Assembly (NCBI RefSeq): GCF_014323725.1
Contig: NZ_JABVED010000011.1
Location: 124,001 to 188,000, forward strand
From: Actinokineospora xionganensis
Lineage (GTDB): Bacteria; Actinomycetota; Actinomycetes; Mycobacteriales; Pseudonocardiaceae
Reading direction: 5' to 3'
DNA: 64,000 bases
Within the stretch, counting starts at the first letter, position 1, and each line of letters begins with the position of its first letter. Shown here in pieces: positions 18,024-25,898 of the stretch. The notes below the pieces were generated by a model that was given only the letters and a program-made list of their open reading frames with translations, searched no databases and was not told the DNA's origin. The position numbers and the translations under genes are program-made.

Positions 18024-18054
18024 CGAAAGGCCCGCACCGAGTGCGGGCCTTTCG
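18024..18054. terminator. bidirectional terminator between desaturase and trkA
   Basis: Perfect 14-bp stem (18024-18037 with 18041-18054), loop CGA, flanked by AAA/TTT inside the stem. It lies between two converging genes, 12 bp after the desaturase stop and 7 bp from the trkA stop. Confidence 0.85.
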
Positions 18055-18061
18055 TTGCGCG

Positions 18062-18718
18062 CTAGTGCCCCAGGGCTTTGCGGATCTCGTTCTCCACGTC
18101 CGCGGACGCCACGAACAGCAGTTCGTCGCCGCCTTCGAGGGAGTCGTCCGGCTGCGGCACGATGACCCGTCCGCCGCGCAGGATCGTGACCAGGGCGGCG
18201 TCGCGCGGCAGCTTGATCTCTCGCACCGCCCGCCCGGCCCACGGCGTGTCGTGCGGCAGGGTCATCTCGACCAGATTGGCCTGGCCCTGGCGCAGGGTCA
18301 GCAACTGCACCAGCCCGCCGACGCTCACCGCCTCCTCGACCATGGCCGCGAGCACCCGCGGGGTCGACACGGCGACGTCGACACCCCAGGCGGAGGTGAA
18401 CAGCCACTCGTTGGACGGGTCGTTCACCCGAGCGACCACCCGCTTGACCGCGAAGACCGTCTTGGCCAGCAGCGAGACGACCAGGTTGACCTTGTCGTCG
18501 CCGGTGGCGGCGATGACGCAGTCGCACAGCTGGATGCCCGCGTCCTCCAGCGAGGCCAGCTCGCAGGCGTCGGCGAGGACCCACTCGGCCTGCTCGACCG
18601 TGTGCGGCTCGAACTGCTTGGCCTCCCGCTCGATGAGCATCACCTGGTGGTCGCCGCCGACCAGTTCGGCGGCGATGGAGCGGCCGACAGCGCCTGCTCC
18701 GGCGATCGCGACACGCAT
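18062..18718 (-). CDS. trkA: TrkA-type potassium transport regulatory protein (second of pair)
   Basis: 218 aa. It has an RCK/TrkA-N Rossmann domain (MRVAIAGAGAVGRSIAAEL, LIEREAKQFE, CDCVIAATGDDKVNLVVSLLA) and a C-terminal TrkA-C domain (about 135-215, ending DELLFVASADVENEIRKAL). Such proteins bind NAD(H) or nucleotides and gate potassium transporters from the cytoplasmic side. Its ATG shares one base with the TGA of the upstream trkA paralogue (TGATG). It corresponds in position to mycobacterial ceoC. Confidence 0.9.
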   Translation of the reverse strand: MRVAIAGAGAVGRSIAAELVGGDHQVMLIEREAKQFEPHTVEQAEWVLADACELASLEDAGIQLCDCVIAATGDDKVNLVVSLLAKTVFAVKRVVARVNDPSNEWLFTSAWGVDVAVSTPRVLAAMVEEAVSVGGLVQLLTLRQGQANLVEMTLPHDTPWAGRAVREIKLPRDAALVTILRGGRVIVPQPDDSLEGGDELLFVASADVENEIRKALGH

Positions 18719-19383
18719 CAGTGACCCTCCTCCGGCGCCTGGGCGGCGGCCGTCGTGACGTCGGTGACCGTGCCGGAGAGCGCGGCGACATAGACCTGGT
18801 CGTCGGCCTGGATGACCGTCTTCGACTCGGCCAGCACACCGGTCCCGAACCGCATGATGAACGCGACCCGGCAGCCCGTGGCGCTCTGGAAGTCGCGCAC
18901 CGTGCGGCCGACCCAGTCCTCGTGTACCGGCACCTGCAGCAGCGCGACCTTGCCCGACGGGTCCCGCCAGGCCGAGGCGACGCCGTCGGGCAGCAGCGTG
19001 CGCAGCAGCCGGTCGGTCGTCCACGGCACGGTGGCCACGGTCGGGATGCCGAGGCGCTCGTAGACCTCGGCGCGCTTGGGGTCGTAGATCCGGGCGACCA
19101 CGTGGTCGACGCCGAAGGTCTCCCGGGCCACCCGGGCGGAGATGATGTTGGAGTTGTCGCCGCTGGACACCGCCGCGAAGGCGCCCGCGCGCTCGATGCC
19201 CGCCTCGATCATCACCTGGCGGTCGAAGCCGGGGCCCACCACCTGCTGGCCGTGGAAGTCGGCGCCGAGCCTGCGGAAGGCCTGCGCGTCCTTGTCGATC
19301 ACGGCGACGGTGTGGTCCAGGCGCTCCAGCGCGTGGGCCATCGAGGCCCCCACACGGCCGCAGCCCATGATCACCACGTGCAC
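18718..19383 (-). CDS. trkA: TrkA-type potassium transport regulatory protein (first of pair)
   Basis: 221 aa paralogue of the downstream gene, corresponding to mycobacterial ceoB. Rossmann motif MHVVIMGCGRVGASMAHAL, conserved acidic strand end VAVIDKDAQAFRRL, and GAFAAVSSGDNSNIISARVA; then a TrkA-C domain with VGRTVRDFQSATGCRVAFI. It is divergent from the KimA-like transporter gene (about 120 bp between starts), which is the most likely partner because no TrkH-type channel subunit is nearby. Confidence 0.9.
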   Translation of the reverse strand: MHVVIMGCGRVGASMAHALERLDHTVAVIDKDAQAFRRLGADFHGQQVVGPGFDRQVMIEAGIERAGAFAAVSSGDNSNIISARVARETFGVDHVVARIYDPKRAEVYERLGIPTVATVPWTTDRLLRTLLPDGVASAWRDPSGKVALLQVPVHEDWVGRTVRDFQSATGCRVAFIMRFGTGVLAESKTVIQADDQVYVAALSGTVTDVTTAAAQAPEEGH

Positions 19384-19506
19384 GACCAGCCTCCTCGCGG
19401 ATAAAACGCCCGAAACGGACGTCCGTCGAGCAGTCGGCGGACGCCACGGTTGAACCTACCGGTGCCTGGTCCGAATGTGTGATGGGACCGCCTACGCTGT
19501 GCACCC

Positions 19507-21516
19507 GTGTCCAAGTTCTCAACGGCGGTCAAGCGACTGCTCGTCGGACGGCCGTTCCGTAGTGACCGCCTGGCGCACACCCTGCTTCCGAAGCGCATCG
19601 CGCTGCCGGTGTTCGCCTCCGACCCCATGTCCAGCGTGGCGTACGCGCCCGAAGAGATCCTGCTGATGCTCTCGGTCGCGGGCGTCTCGGCGTACATGTT
19701 CACGCCGTGGATCGCGGTGATGGTCGCCCTCGTCATGATCGCCGTGGTCGCGTCCTACCGGCAGAACGTGCATGCCTACCCCTCCGGCGGCGGCGACTAC
19801 GAGGTGGCCACCGTCAACCACGGCGACCGCTGGGGCCTGGTCGTGGCGAGTGCCCTGCTGGTCGACTACATCCTCACGGTCGCGGTCTCGATCGCCTCGG
19901 CAGCGGCGAACATCGGTTCCGTCGTGCCGTTCGTCGCCACCCACAAGGTCGAGTTCGCCGTCGGCGCCATCATCGTGCTCACCGCCATGAACCTGCGCGG
20001 CGTGCGCGAGTCCGGCGCGCTGTTCGCCATCCCGACCTACGCCTTCGTCGCGGGCATCCTCGCGATGGTCGTCTGGGGCGCGGTCCGCGTCTTCCTCATG
20101 GGCGACGACGTGCGGGCCGAGAGCGCGGACCTCCAACTCCTGGAGGAGGGCGACCACCTGACCGGCTTCGCCCTGGTGTTCCTCATCCTGCGCGCGTTCT
20201 CCTCCGGCAGCGCCGCGCTGACCGGCGTCGAGGCGATCAGCAACGGCGTCCCCGCCTTCCGCAAGCCGAAATCGCGCAATGCCGCCACGACCCTGCTGCT
20301 CATGGGTGTCCTCGCGATCACCATGTTCCTCGGGCTGATCATGCTCGCCATCGTCACCCGCGCGAAGCTCGCCGAGAACCCGGCGCACCAACTGGTCAAC
20401 GCCCCCGCGGGCTACGAGCAGAAGACGCTCGTCGCGCAGCTGGCGAACGCGGTCTTCGGCGATTTCACCCCGGCGATCATCTACGTCATCTTCTTCACCG
20501 GCCTGATCCTGGTGCTCGCCGCGAACACCGCGTTCAACGGCTTCCCGGTGCTGGGTTCGATCCTCGCGCAGGACCGCTACCTGCCCCGGCAACTGCACAC
20601 CCGCGGCGACCGGCTGGCCTTCTCCAACGGGATCATCTTCCTGTCGGCCTTCGCGGTGGTCCTCGTGATCGCCTTCGACGCCGAGGTCACCCGGCTCATC
20701 CAGCTCTACATCGTGGGTGTGTTCGTCTCGTTCGTGCTCAGCCAGAGCGGCATGGTGCGACACTGGAACCGCAAGCTCGCCACCGAGAAGGACCCGGCCG
20801 CGCGCAGGCGGATGCGGCGCTCCCAGATGATCAACGGGTTCGGCTTCGTGATGACCAGCGTGGTGCTGGTCATCGTGCTGATCACCAAGTTCCTCGCGGG
20901 CGCCTGGATCGCGATCGCGGCGATGGCCGCGTTCTACGCCCTGATGACCGGCATCCGCAAGCACTACGACCGGGTCAACCAGGAGCTCGCCAAGGCCGAG
21001 GGCGGCGCGCCGATCCTGCTTCCGTCGCGCATCCACTCGATCGTGCTGGTCTCGAAGCTGCACCTGCCGACGAAGCGCGCGCTCGCCTACGCCAGGGCGA
21101 CCCGGCCGGACGTGCTCGAGGCGATCACCGTCAACGTCGACGACCTCGACACCAAACGGCTGGTCGTAGAGTGGGACAAGCAGAACTTCACGGTCCCGCT
21201 CAAGGTGATCGAGTCGCCCTACCGTGAAATCACCAAACCGGTGCTGGACTACGTCAAGCGGGTCCGAACCGACAACCCACGCGATGTGGTCACCGTGTTC
21301 ATCCCCGAGTACGTGGTCGGGCACTGGTGGGAACAGTTCTTGCACAACCAGAGCGCCCTGCGGCTCAAGGGCAGGCTGTTGTTCCAGCCTGGCGTGATGG
21401 TGACCAGTGTGCCGTGGCAGTTGGCGTCCTCGGCGGGTGTGCACGTCGACGACGTGGTCGCGCCCGGCCTGGTGCGCCGCGGCCTGGCCGTCGACGAGGA
21501 GGAAGAACGCCGGTGA
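19507..21516 (+). CDS. KimA-like APC-family potassium transporter (Rv2690c type)
   Basis: 669 aa, GTG start. A short amphipathic N-terminus (FSTAVKRLLVGRPFRSDRL) leads to PKRIALPVFASDPMSSVAYAPEEI, a pattern shared with KimA, the proton-coupled potassium importer of the APC superfamily. About 12 membrane segments follow (to about residue 480), then a 190-residue cytoplasmic domain with a UspA-like start (RIHSIVLVSKLHLPTKRALAYARATR). In the usual annotation it is simply an APC permease. Potassium as substrate is inferred from KimA resemblance and the divergent TrkA pair. Its stop overlaps the next start by 4 nt. Confidence 0.8.
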   Translation: MSKFSTAVKRLLVGRPFRSDRLAHTLLPKRIALPVFASDPMSSVAYAPEEILLMLSVAGVSAYMFTPWIAVMVALVMIAVVASYRQNVHAYPSGGGDYEVATVNHGDRWGLVVASALLVDYILTVAVSIASAAANIGSVVPFVATHKVEFAVGAIIVLTAMNLRGVRESGALFAIPTYAFVAGILAMVVWGAVRVFLMGDDVRAESADLQLLEEGDHLTGFALVFLILRAFSSGSAALTGVEAISNGVPAFRKPKSRNAATTLLLMGVLAITMFLGLIMLAIVTRAKLAENPAHQLVNAPAGYEQKTLVAQLANAVFGDFTPAIIYVIFFTGLILVLAANTAFNGFPVLGSILAQDRYLPRQLHTRGDRLAFSNGIIFLSAFAVVLVIAFDAEVTRLIQLYIVGVFVSFVLSQSGMVRHWNRKLATEKDPAARRRMRRSQMINGFGFVMTSVVLVIVLITKFLAGAWIAIAAMAAFYALMTGIRKHYDRVNQELAKAEGGAPILLPSRIHSIVLVSKLHLPTKRALAYARATRPDVLEAITVNVDDLDTKRLVVEWDKQNFTVPLKVIESPYREITKPVLDYVKRVRTDNPRDVVTVFIPEYVVGHWWEQFLHNQSALRLKGRLLFQPGVMVTSVPWQLASSAGVHVDDVVAPGLVRRGLAVDEEEERR

Positions 21517-22709
21517 CCGACTGGACGGGACGACGGGTCGAAGTGGAGGTCGGCGCGGTCGCGCACGGCGGCCACTGCGTCGCGCGGGCCGAGGGACGGG
21601 TCGTGTTCGTCCGGCACGCGCTGCCGGGGGAGCGCGTCATCGTCGCGATCACCGACGACAAGGGTGGCTCGTTCTGCCGCGGCGACGCGGTGGAGATCCT
21701 GACCGCGTCCCCCGCACGCGTCGAGCCGCCGTGTCCGCTGGCCCGGCCCGCGGGCTGCGGCGGCTGCGACTGGCAGCACGCCACGGGTGAGGAGCAGCGC
21801 AAGCTGAAGGCGGCTGTCGTCATGGAACAGCTGAAGCGGCTCGCCGGCCTCGACTGGGACGTCGAAGTCGAGGAACTGGCGGGCGGGCTGCTGCACTGGC
21901 GCACCCGCACCAGGCTCGCCGTCGACCGCCAGGGCCGCCCGGGCTTCCGCGCGCACCGCAGCCACAAGATCATCCCGGTCGAGCACTGCTACATCGCCGC
22001 GCCGGGCACCGTCGACCAGATCGTCGGCAAGAAGTGGAAGCCGCGCGCCGAGGTCGACGTCTCGGTCGACGCGAACGGCCGCACCCACATCAGCGAGATC
22101 TCCGAGGTGCGCCGGGAAACGGTGACCCGCCGGGTCTCCGGCTCCAAGGTCGCCGTCGAACGCGCCGCCCGCCGCGACTGGCGGCTCGACGCCCACGGCT
22201 TCTGGCAGGTCCACCCAGACGCGGCCGACATGCTGGCCGAGGTCGTGGCCCAGTGGTCGGGCGCCAAGCCCTCAGCGTGCGCGTGGGACCTGTACGCGGG
22301 CGTGGGGCTGTTCGCGGCCGTGCTGGCCGAGCAGGTCGGTTCGGAGGGGTCGGTCATCGCGGTCGAGTCCTCGCGCCGCGCGGCCGAGGACGGCGCCGAC
22401 AACCTCAGCGACCTGCCCCAGGTCCGGGTGTTCGCGGGCATGGTCGAGCAGGTCCTGGTCGACGGCGACCTGCCCACCCCGGACGTGGTCGTGCTCGACC
22501 CGCCCCGCAAGGGCGCGGGCCGGGAGGTTGTGGACGCCATCGCGGCGCGGTCTCCCGAGCGCGTGATCTATGTGGCGTGCGACCCGGCCTCACTGGCTCG
22601 GGACGTGGCGTCCTTCGCTGGACACGGGTACCGGATGACCCGACTCCGCGCGTTCGACACGTTCCCGATGACACAGCACGTGGAGTGCGTGGCCCTCTTG
22701 GAGCGCTGA
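21513..22709 (+). CDS. TrmA/RumA-like 5-methyluridine RNA methyltransferase
   Basis: 398 aa, GTG start overlapping the transporter stop (GTGA) with GAGGAGGA upstream. Domains in order: TRAM RNA-binding domain (1-60), iron-sulfur cluster motif CPLARPAGCGGCDWQH (about 70-90), and a SAM-dependent methyltransferase domain with WDLYAGVGLFAAVLAEQVG, VVVLDPPRKGAGREVV and the catalytic-cysteine motif VIYVACDPASLARDV. It methylates C5 of uridine in tRNA or rRNA. Equivalent to Rv2689c, also next to the APC transporter. Confidence 0.9.
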   Translation: MTDWTGRRVEVEVGAVAHGGHCVARAEGRVVFVRHALPGERVIVAITDDKGGSFCRGDAVEILTASPARVEPPCPLARPAGCGGCDWQHATGEEQRKLKAAVVMEQLKRLAGLDWDVEVEELAGGLLHWRTRTRLAVDRQGRPGFRAHRSHKIIPVEHCYIAAPGTVDQIVGKKWKPRAEVDVSVDANGRTHISEISEVRRETVTRRVSGSKVAVERAARRDWRLDAHGFWQVHPDAADMLAEVVAQWSGAKPSACAWDLYAGVGLFAAVLAEQVGSEGSVIAVESSRRAAEDGADNLSDLPQVRVFAGMVEQVLVDGDLPTPDVVVLDPPRKGAGREVVDAIAARSPERVIYVACDPASLARDVASFAGHGYRMTRLRAFDTFPMTQHVECVALLER

Positions 22710-22747
22710 CGTGTTGGCCCGCCCTGGATCAGGGCGGGCCAACACGT
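22709..22747. terminator. bidirectional terminator after the RNA methyltransferase gene
   Basis: Perfect 17-bp inverted repeat (22709-22725 with 22731-22747), 5-nt loop GGATC. It starts at the last base of the methyltransferase stop codon and ends 1 bp before the stop of the converging EspG gene. Confidence 0.85.
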
Positions 22748-22748
22748 G

Positions 22749-23522
22749 TCACAGGGCGGTCAGCTCGCCCATGGTCTCGGTGATCCGGCTCCGCATGGCG
22801 GCCCGGTCCGCGGGCGCCACGGTGATCCATGGTCGCCCGTCGGCCCCGGCGGTGTTGATCGCCAGATAGCGCCCGTCGTCTGCGCGGTCGAACCACCGGG
22901 CCGCGAGCGCGCGCCGTCGCCTGCCGGACTCCCGCAGGTTGATTCCGATCTGGCCGCCCGCCGGGTGTGTTCCGCTCATCAGCTCCCGCAGCAGCGGAGC
23001 CCGGTCCTTGGGCTCCCATGGGCTCGTCTCCTCGGGAACCGCGCCCAGGGCGTCCGCCGCCATCGGCTCCGGTCGCCACGCGCCGGGTTTGCCTTCGGGC
23101 AGCTCATCGAGGGCGGCGTCGACGAGCCGCTGCGGCGGAATCACCTTCAGCGTCAACGTGCCGCCCGCGTGCGGGTCCGGGCCGGGTTCCTGTCGCAACA
23201 GGACCGTGAGCCCCTCGGTGCGGGCGGTGATCACCCGCACCGGGGACGCCAGGTTCTCGCCCGACAGCCACACTGAGTCGAGCCACTGCTCGGCCGCGGC
23301 CACCACGCGAAGTGCCCGTTCCAGCTCCGGATCGGGGGCGCTGACGTGGAACAGCCCACGGTCCCGCAGGCTGTCGCGCACCCGCAGCGCGATGGACACG
23401 CGGTCGCGGTCGGTCCGGCCGAAGCTGGGGACCTGCAGCGGGAACGGATAGTCGCCCAGGTTGAGCGTCTGCCAAACGTAGTCGAACTCGGTGGTGGTCA
23501 ACGACCACGGCTGCTCAGACAC
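22749..23522 (-). CDS. EspG family ESX secretion-associated chaperone
   Basis: 257 aa from GTG 23522, overlapping the upstream gene by 8 nt. The N-terminus has the EspG signature: WSLTTTEFDYVWQTLNLGDY, PFPLQVPSFGRTDRDR, LRDRGLF. EspG proteins are cytoplasmic chaperones that bind the helical tip of PE-PPE substrates of type VII secretion and present them to the ESX machine. The gene upstream encodes a PPE/WXG-like protein, the expected client. No EccC ATPase or other ESX core gene is in the window. Confidence 0.87.
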   Translation of the reverse strand: MSEQPWSLTTTEFDYVWQTLNLGDYPFPLQVPSFGRTDRDRVSIALRVRDSLRDRGLFHVSAPDPELERALRVVAAAEQWLDSVWLSGENLASPVRVITARTEGLTVLLRQEPGPDPHAGGTLTLKVIPPQRLVDAALDELPEGKPGAWRPEPMAADALGAVPEETSPWEPKDRAPLLRELMSGTHPAGGQIGINLRESGRRRRALAARWFDRADDGRYLAINTAGADGRPWITVAPADRAAMRSRITETMGELTAL

Positions 23523-24693
23523 CGATGATCGGCCTTGCGCACGGCTCATCGGAGGCGAACAGCCCGTCGTCCTTCTGCACGAACTTGCTCAAGCGCTCCT
23601 CGTCCTCGTCGCCTTGCCCCCGCGCGCCGCCGCCGCCGAACGGGCCGCCGAGCCCGCCCGCGCGCCCCGCCGCCCCACGGCCCGCGCCGATGCCACCTCG
23701 ACCGGCGGGCCGCATGCCCGCCCCCGCGCCGAAACCGCCACCCAGCCTGCTGTCCACGCCGCTGCCGGACCCGCCTCCGGAGAGCCCGGAGGCGATCCCC
23801 GCCGCCGACCCGCCGCCGCCAGGGACTTGCCCGAACGAACTGGCCGACGTGCCTGCGGTGCCCGGACTCGTCGACGACACCGCCGTCGCGAACGCCGGTG
23901 TGGTCGCATCCACGTCGACGTAACCCTTGGAGTAGAAGCGTTCCATCACCTCGGCGCCGCGCTGCTGGGCCTGCTGCTGCTCGACGAACTGCTTGAAGAC
24001 GTCGCCACCGCCGCCGACCGTCGCGCCCGCCGCGGCGCCCAGAGCCGCGCCCGCGGCGATTCCGGCCGGTCCCGCGGCGGCGCCCGCGATCGCACCGACC
24101 ACGCCGCCGATGATGGCCCCCTCGGCCGCCACGACGAGCAGTCGCTGCCAGTTGAAGTCCTGCGGCTCCGGCAGGTTGATCTTCGCCAGATCCACCGCGG
24201 CCGCCGCCTGGTGGATCCGGATCCCCGTGCCGTCAACCGCCGCGCCGAACGCCGAACCCCACTGGGCGAAGGCGCTGCAGTACCCGTCGGCGGCCGCGGC
24301 GGCCGGACCGGTCCAGGTCTCGGCGACGGCCTCGGTCACCTCGCGGCGGAACGTCTCGAAGCTGTCGGCGATCTGACTGCCGAGCGCCTGCCAGGTCGCC
24401 CCGGTCTCGGCCATGGCGTCCGGGCTGATGGCGTCGAGCAGCGCGCGCATCTCCTCGAGCTGCCACGCCTGCCAGTTGTCGAGTTCGGCGATCGTCGGGG
24501 AGTCGTAGCCCGCGCCCGCCACGTCGGCCTGCTTGTCGCCTTGGGCCGCGAGCGCGTCGTGCCGGGCGCCGCTGTCCGCGGTGGCCGCGGCCTGCCCCTG
24601 CGCCTTCGCGTCACGTGCGCTCGGGCCGTCTGTGCCGACCAACGCGGACTGCACTTCCAGGACGGGGGCCAGCAGCTGTTCGACGGGGTTCAC
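23515..24693 (-). CDS. PPE/WXG100-like type VII secretion substrate with Gly-rich C-terminus
   Basis: 392 aa. The N-terminal 160 residues are helical, with paired helices around TWTGPAAAAADGYCSAFAQW (a WxG-type turn) as in PPE/WXG100 substrates. A hydrophobic Gly/Ala segment follows (about 171-210, GAIIGGVVGAIAGAAAGPA), which could insert in or cross a membrane. The last 130 residues are Gly/Ser-rich, ending in an acidic, conserved-looking tip (DEDEERLSKFVQKDDGLFASDE). Flanked by genes for EspG and a helical partner with 4-8 nt overlaps, so it is probably secreted or surface-exposed through ESX. Confidence 0.7.
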   Translation of the reverse strand: MNPVEQLLAPVLEVQSALVGTDGPSARDAKAQGQAAATADSGARHDALAAQGDKQADVAGAGYDSPTIAELDNWQAWQLEEMRALLDAISPDAMAETGATWQALGSQIADSFETFRREVTEAVAETWTGPAAAAADGYCSAFAQWGSAFGAAVDGTGIRIHQAAAAVDLAKINLPEPQDFNWQRLLVVAAEGAIIGGVVGAIAGAAAGPAGIAAGAALGAAAGATVGGGGDVFKQFVEQQQAQQRGAEVMERFYSKGYVDVDATTPAFATAVSSTSPGTAGTSASSFGQVPGGGGSAAGIASGLSGGGSGSGVDSRLGGGFGAGAGMRPAGRGGIGAGRGAAGRAGGLGGPFGGGGARGQGDEDEERLSKFVQKDDGLFASDEPCARPIIGV

Positions 24694-25118
24694 GCGCCAG
24701 TCCTCTCCGCCAGGGTCCGGAACTCGGTCGCGGCCGAGGAGTCGGTGTGGTCGTAGCCCGCGGCCGCGTTGTCGTAGCTCGCGCCGAGTCGGGTGAGCAG
24801 GTCGCGGGCCTGGGTGAGCAGGCTGATCAGCGAGTCGGGGCCGTCACCTGCCTTCGCCGTGAACTTGTGCGACAGCGACTCGCCGACCGCGCACTGGCCG
24901 AAGTTGTCCGTGCGCACCAGCGCCCGGGCCGTCTCCAAGGCACCGTCGATGCGGTGCACCTGGTCCCGGCAGGCCTTGGCGGCGCGCCGGGCGCCGTCGG
25001 GATCGACGCTGAACCGGTCCTTGTCCAGCAGCGTCTCGATCTGACTCTGTCGCCCGATCAGCTCGGCCAACGCGCCTGCCGAATCGGCGAAGGCCGGGTC
25101 GTTCGGTCCCCGCACCAC
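24690..25118 (-). CDS. helical partner protein of the ESX-type cluster (142 aa)
   Basis: First gene of the three-gene minus-strand operon; its stop overlaps the next start (ATGA). The protein is nearly all helix with a turn after ATAR-like segments, no signal peptide and no membrane region. The C-terminal half (SLISLLTQARDLLTRLGASYDNAAAGYDHTD) has the periodicity and the late aromatic/acid residues (YDNAAAGYDHTD) of WXG100-like ESX proteins, where a YxxxD/E-type signal lies after the second helix. It probably pairs with the PPE/WXG-like protein. No named family was recognised. Confidence 0.6.
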   Translation of the reverse strand: MVRGPNDPAFADSAGALAELIGRQSQIETLLDKDRFSVDPDGARRAAKACRDQVHRIDGALETARALVRTDNFGQCAVGESLSHKFTAKAGDGPDSLISLLTQARDLLTRLGASYDNAAAGYDHTDSSAATEFRTLAERTGA

Positions 25119-25252
25119 TACCCCCAGATTATGCTCATCATCCGGATTACAGTCGCAACGTTACCGCTCGTGGTCGTCCCTTGGCGCGAAATGTCTCGAA
25201 TGCGCCGGGTAGCCTCTCGACACTCGTAGATCGACCCAGTAGGGACACAGCA

Positions 25253-25864
25253 GTGACATCACGCCGACTGCCACGGGCCGAGCGGGCCGCGCAGACCCGT
25301 GAGGAACTGCTGGCCGCCGCCAAGCGGGTCTTCGCCCGGCGCGGGTACGCGGGCGCCTCGATCGCCGACATCGCGGAGGAAGCCGGCTACAGCCACGGCG
25401 CGGTGTACTCGAACTTCGAGAGCAAGCAGGACCTGTTCTTCGCCCTCTTCGCGGAGAGCACCGAAGACCGGGTCGCGGTGATCAAGGCCTTCTTCGCCGC
25501 CGCGGGCGGCACGTTCGCCGAGCGGGTCAAGATGCTCGCCGACGAGAGCACCCGCCAAGTCCACCTGGACCCAGACCGGTTCCTGCTGAACCTGGAGTTC
25601 TCGATCGTGGCCGCCCGCGACCCCGCGCTGCGCGCCAAATTCGCCGACCGGATCGAGTCGATCCCCCGGGCCGTCGCCGAGATCATCGCGGCCGAGCAGC
25701 GGGCGGGCCACATCCGGCCCGACGTCGACCCGATGGAACTGGCGATCGGCTTGCACGCGCTGAGCATCGGCCTGGGAATAGACCACTGGATCGTGCCCGG
25801 CGCCGTCCGCCCCGAGTTCTACGGCGAACTCGTCGGCTACATCATGTCGTCCATTACGACCTAG
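25253..25864 (+). CDS. TetR/AcrR family transcriptional regulator
   Basis: 203 aa from GTG 25253. N-terminal helix-turn-helix domain: TREELLAAAKRVFARRGYAG, SIADIAEEAGYSHGAVYSNF, ESKQDLFFALF. The C-terminal ligand domain is helical. It is divergent from the ESX-type operon with a 134-bp gap and may control it, although I see no clean palindrome in the gap. The next gene converges on it, 34 bp away. Confidence 0.87.
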   Translation: MTSRRLPRAERAAQTREELLAAAKRVFARRGYAGASIADIAEEAGYSHGAVYSNFESKQDLFFALFAESTEDRVAVIKAFFAAAGGTFAERVKMLADESTRQVHLDPDRFLLNLEFSIVAARDPALRAKFADRIESIPRAVAEIIAAEQRAGHIRPDVDPMELAIGLHALSIGLGIDHWIVPGAVRPEFYGELVGYIMSSITT

Positions 25865-25898
25865 CGGGCTCGGATAGGCGTCGCTGTGAGCGGGCTGA

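Noticed and set aside
19519-21444. Long open frame on the minus strand opposite the KimA-like gene
   Set aside because: It is a high-GC shadow frame: the product is low-complexity Arg/Gly/Asp/Val, has no ribosome site and opposes a clear membrane transporter.
24000-24750. Plus-strand open frame rich in Arg/Gly across the ESX cluster
   Set aside because: Shadow of the Gly/Ala-rich PPE-like gene; the minus-strand frames show EspG and WXG-type features with 4-8 nt overlaps.
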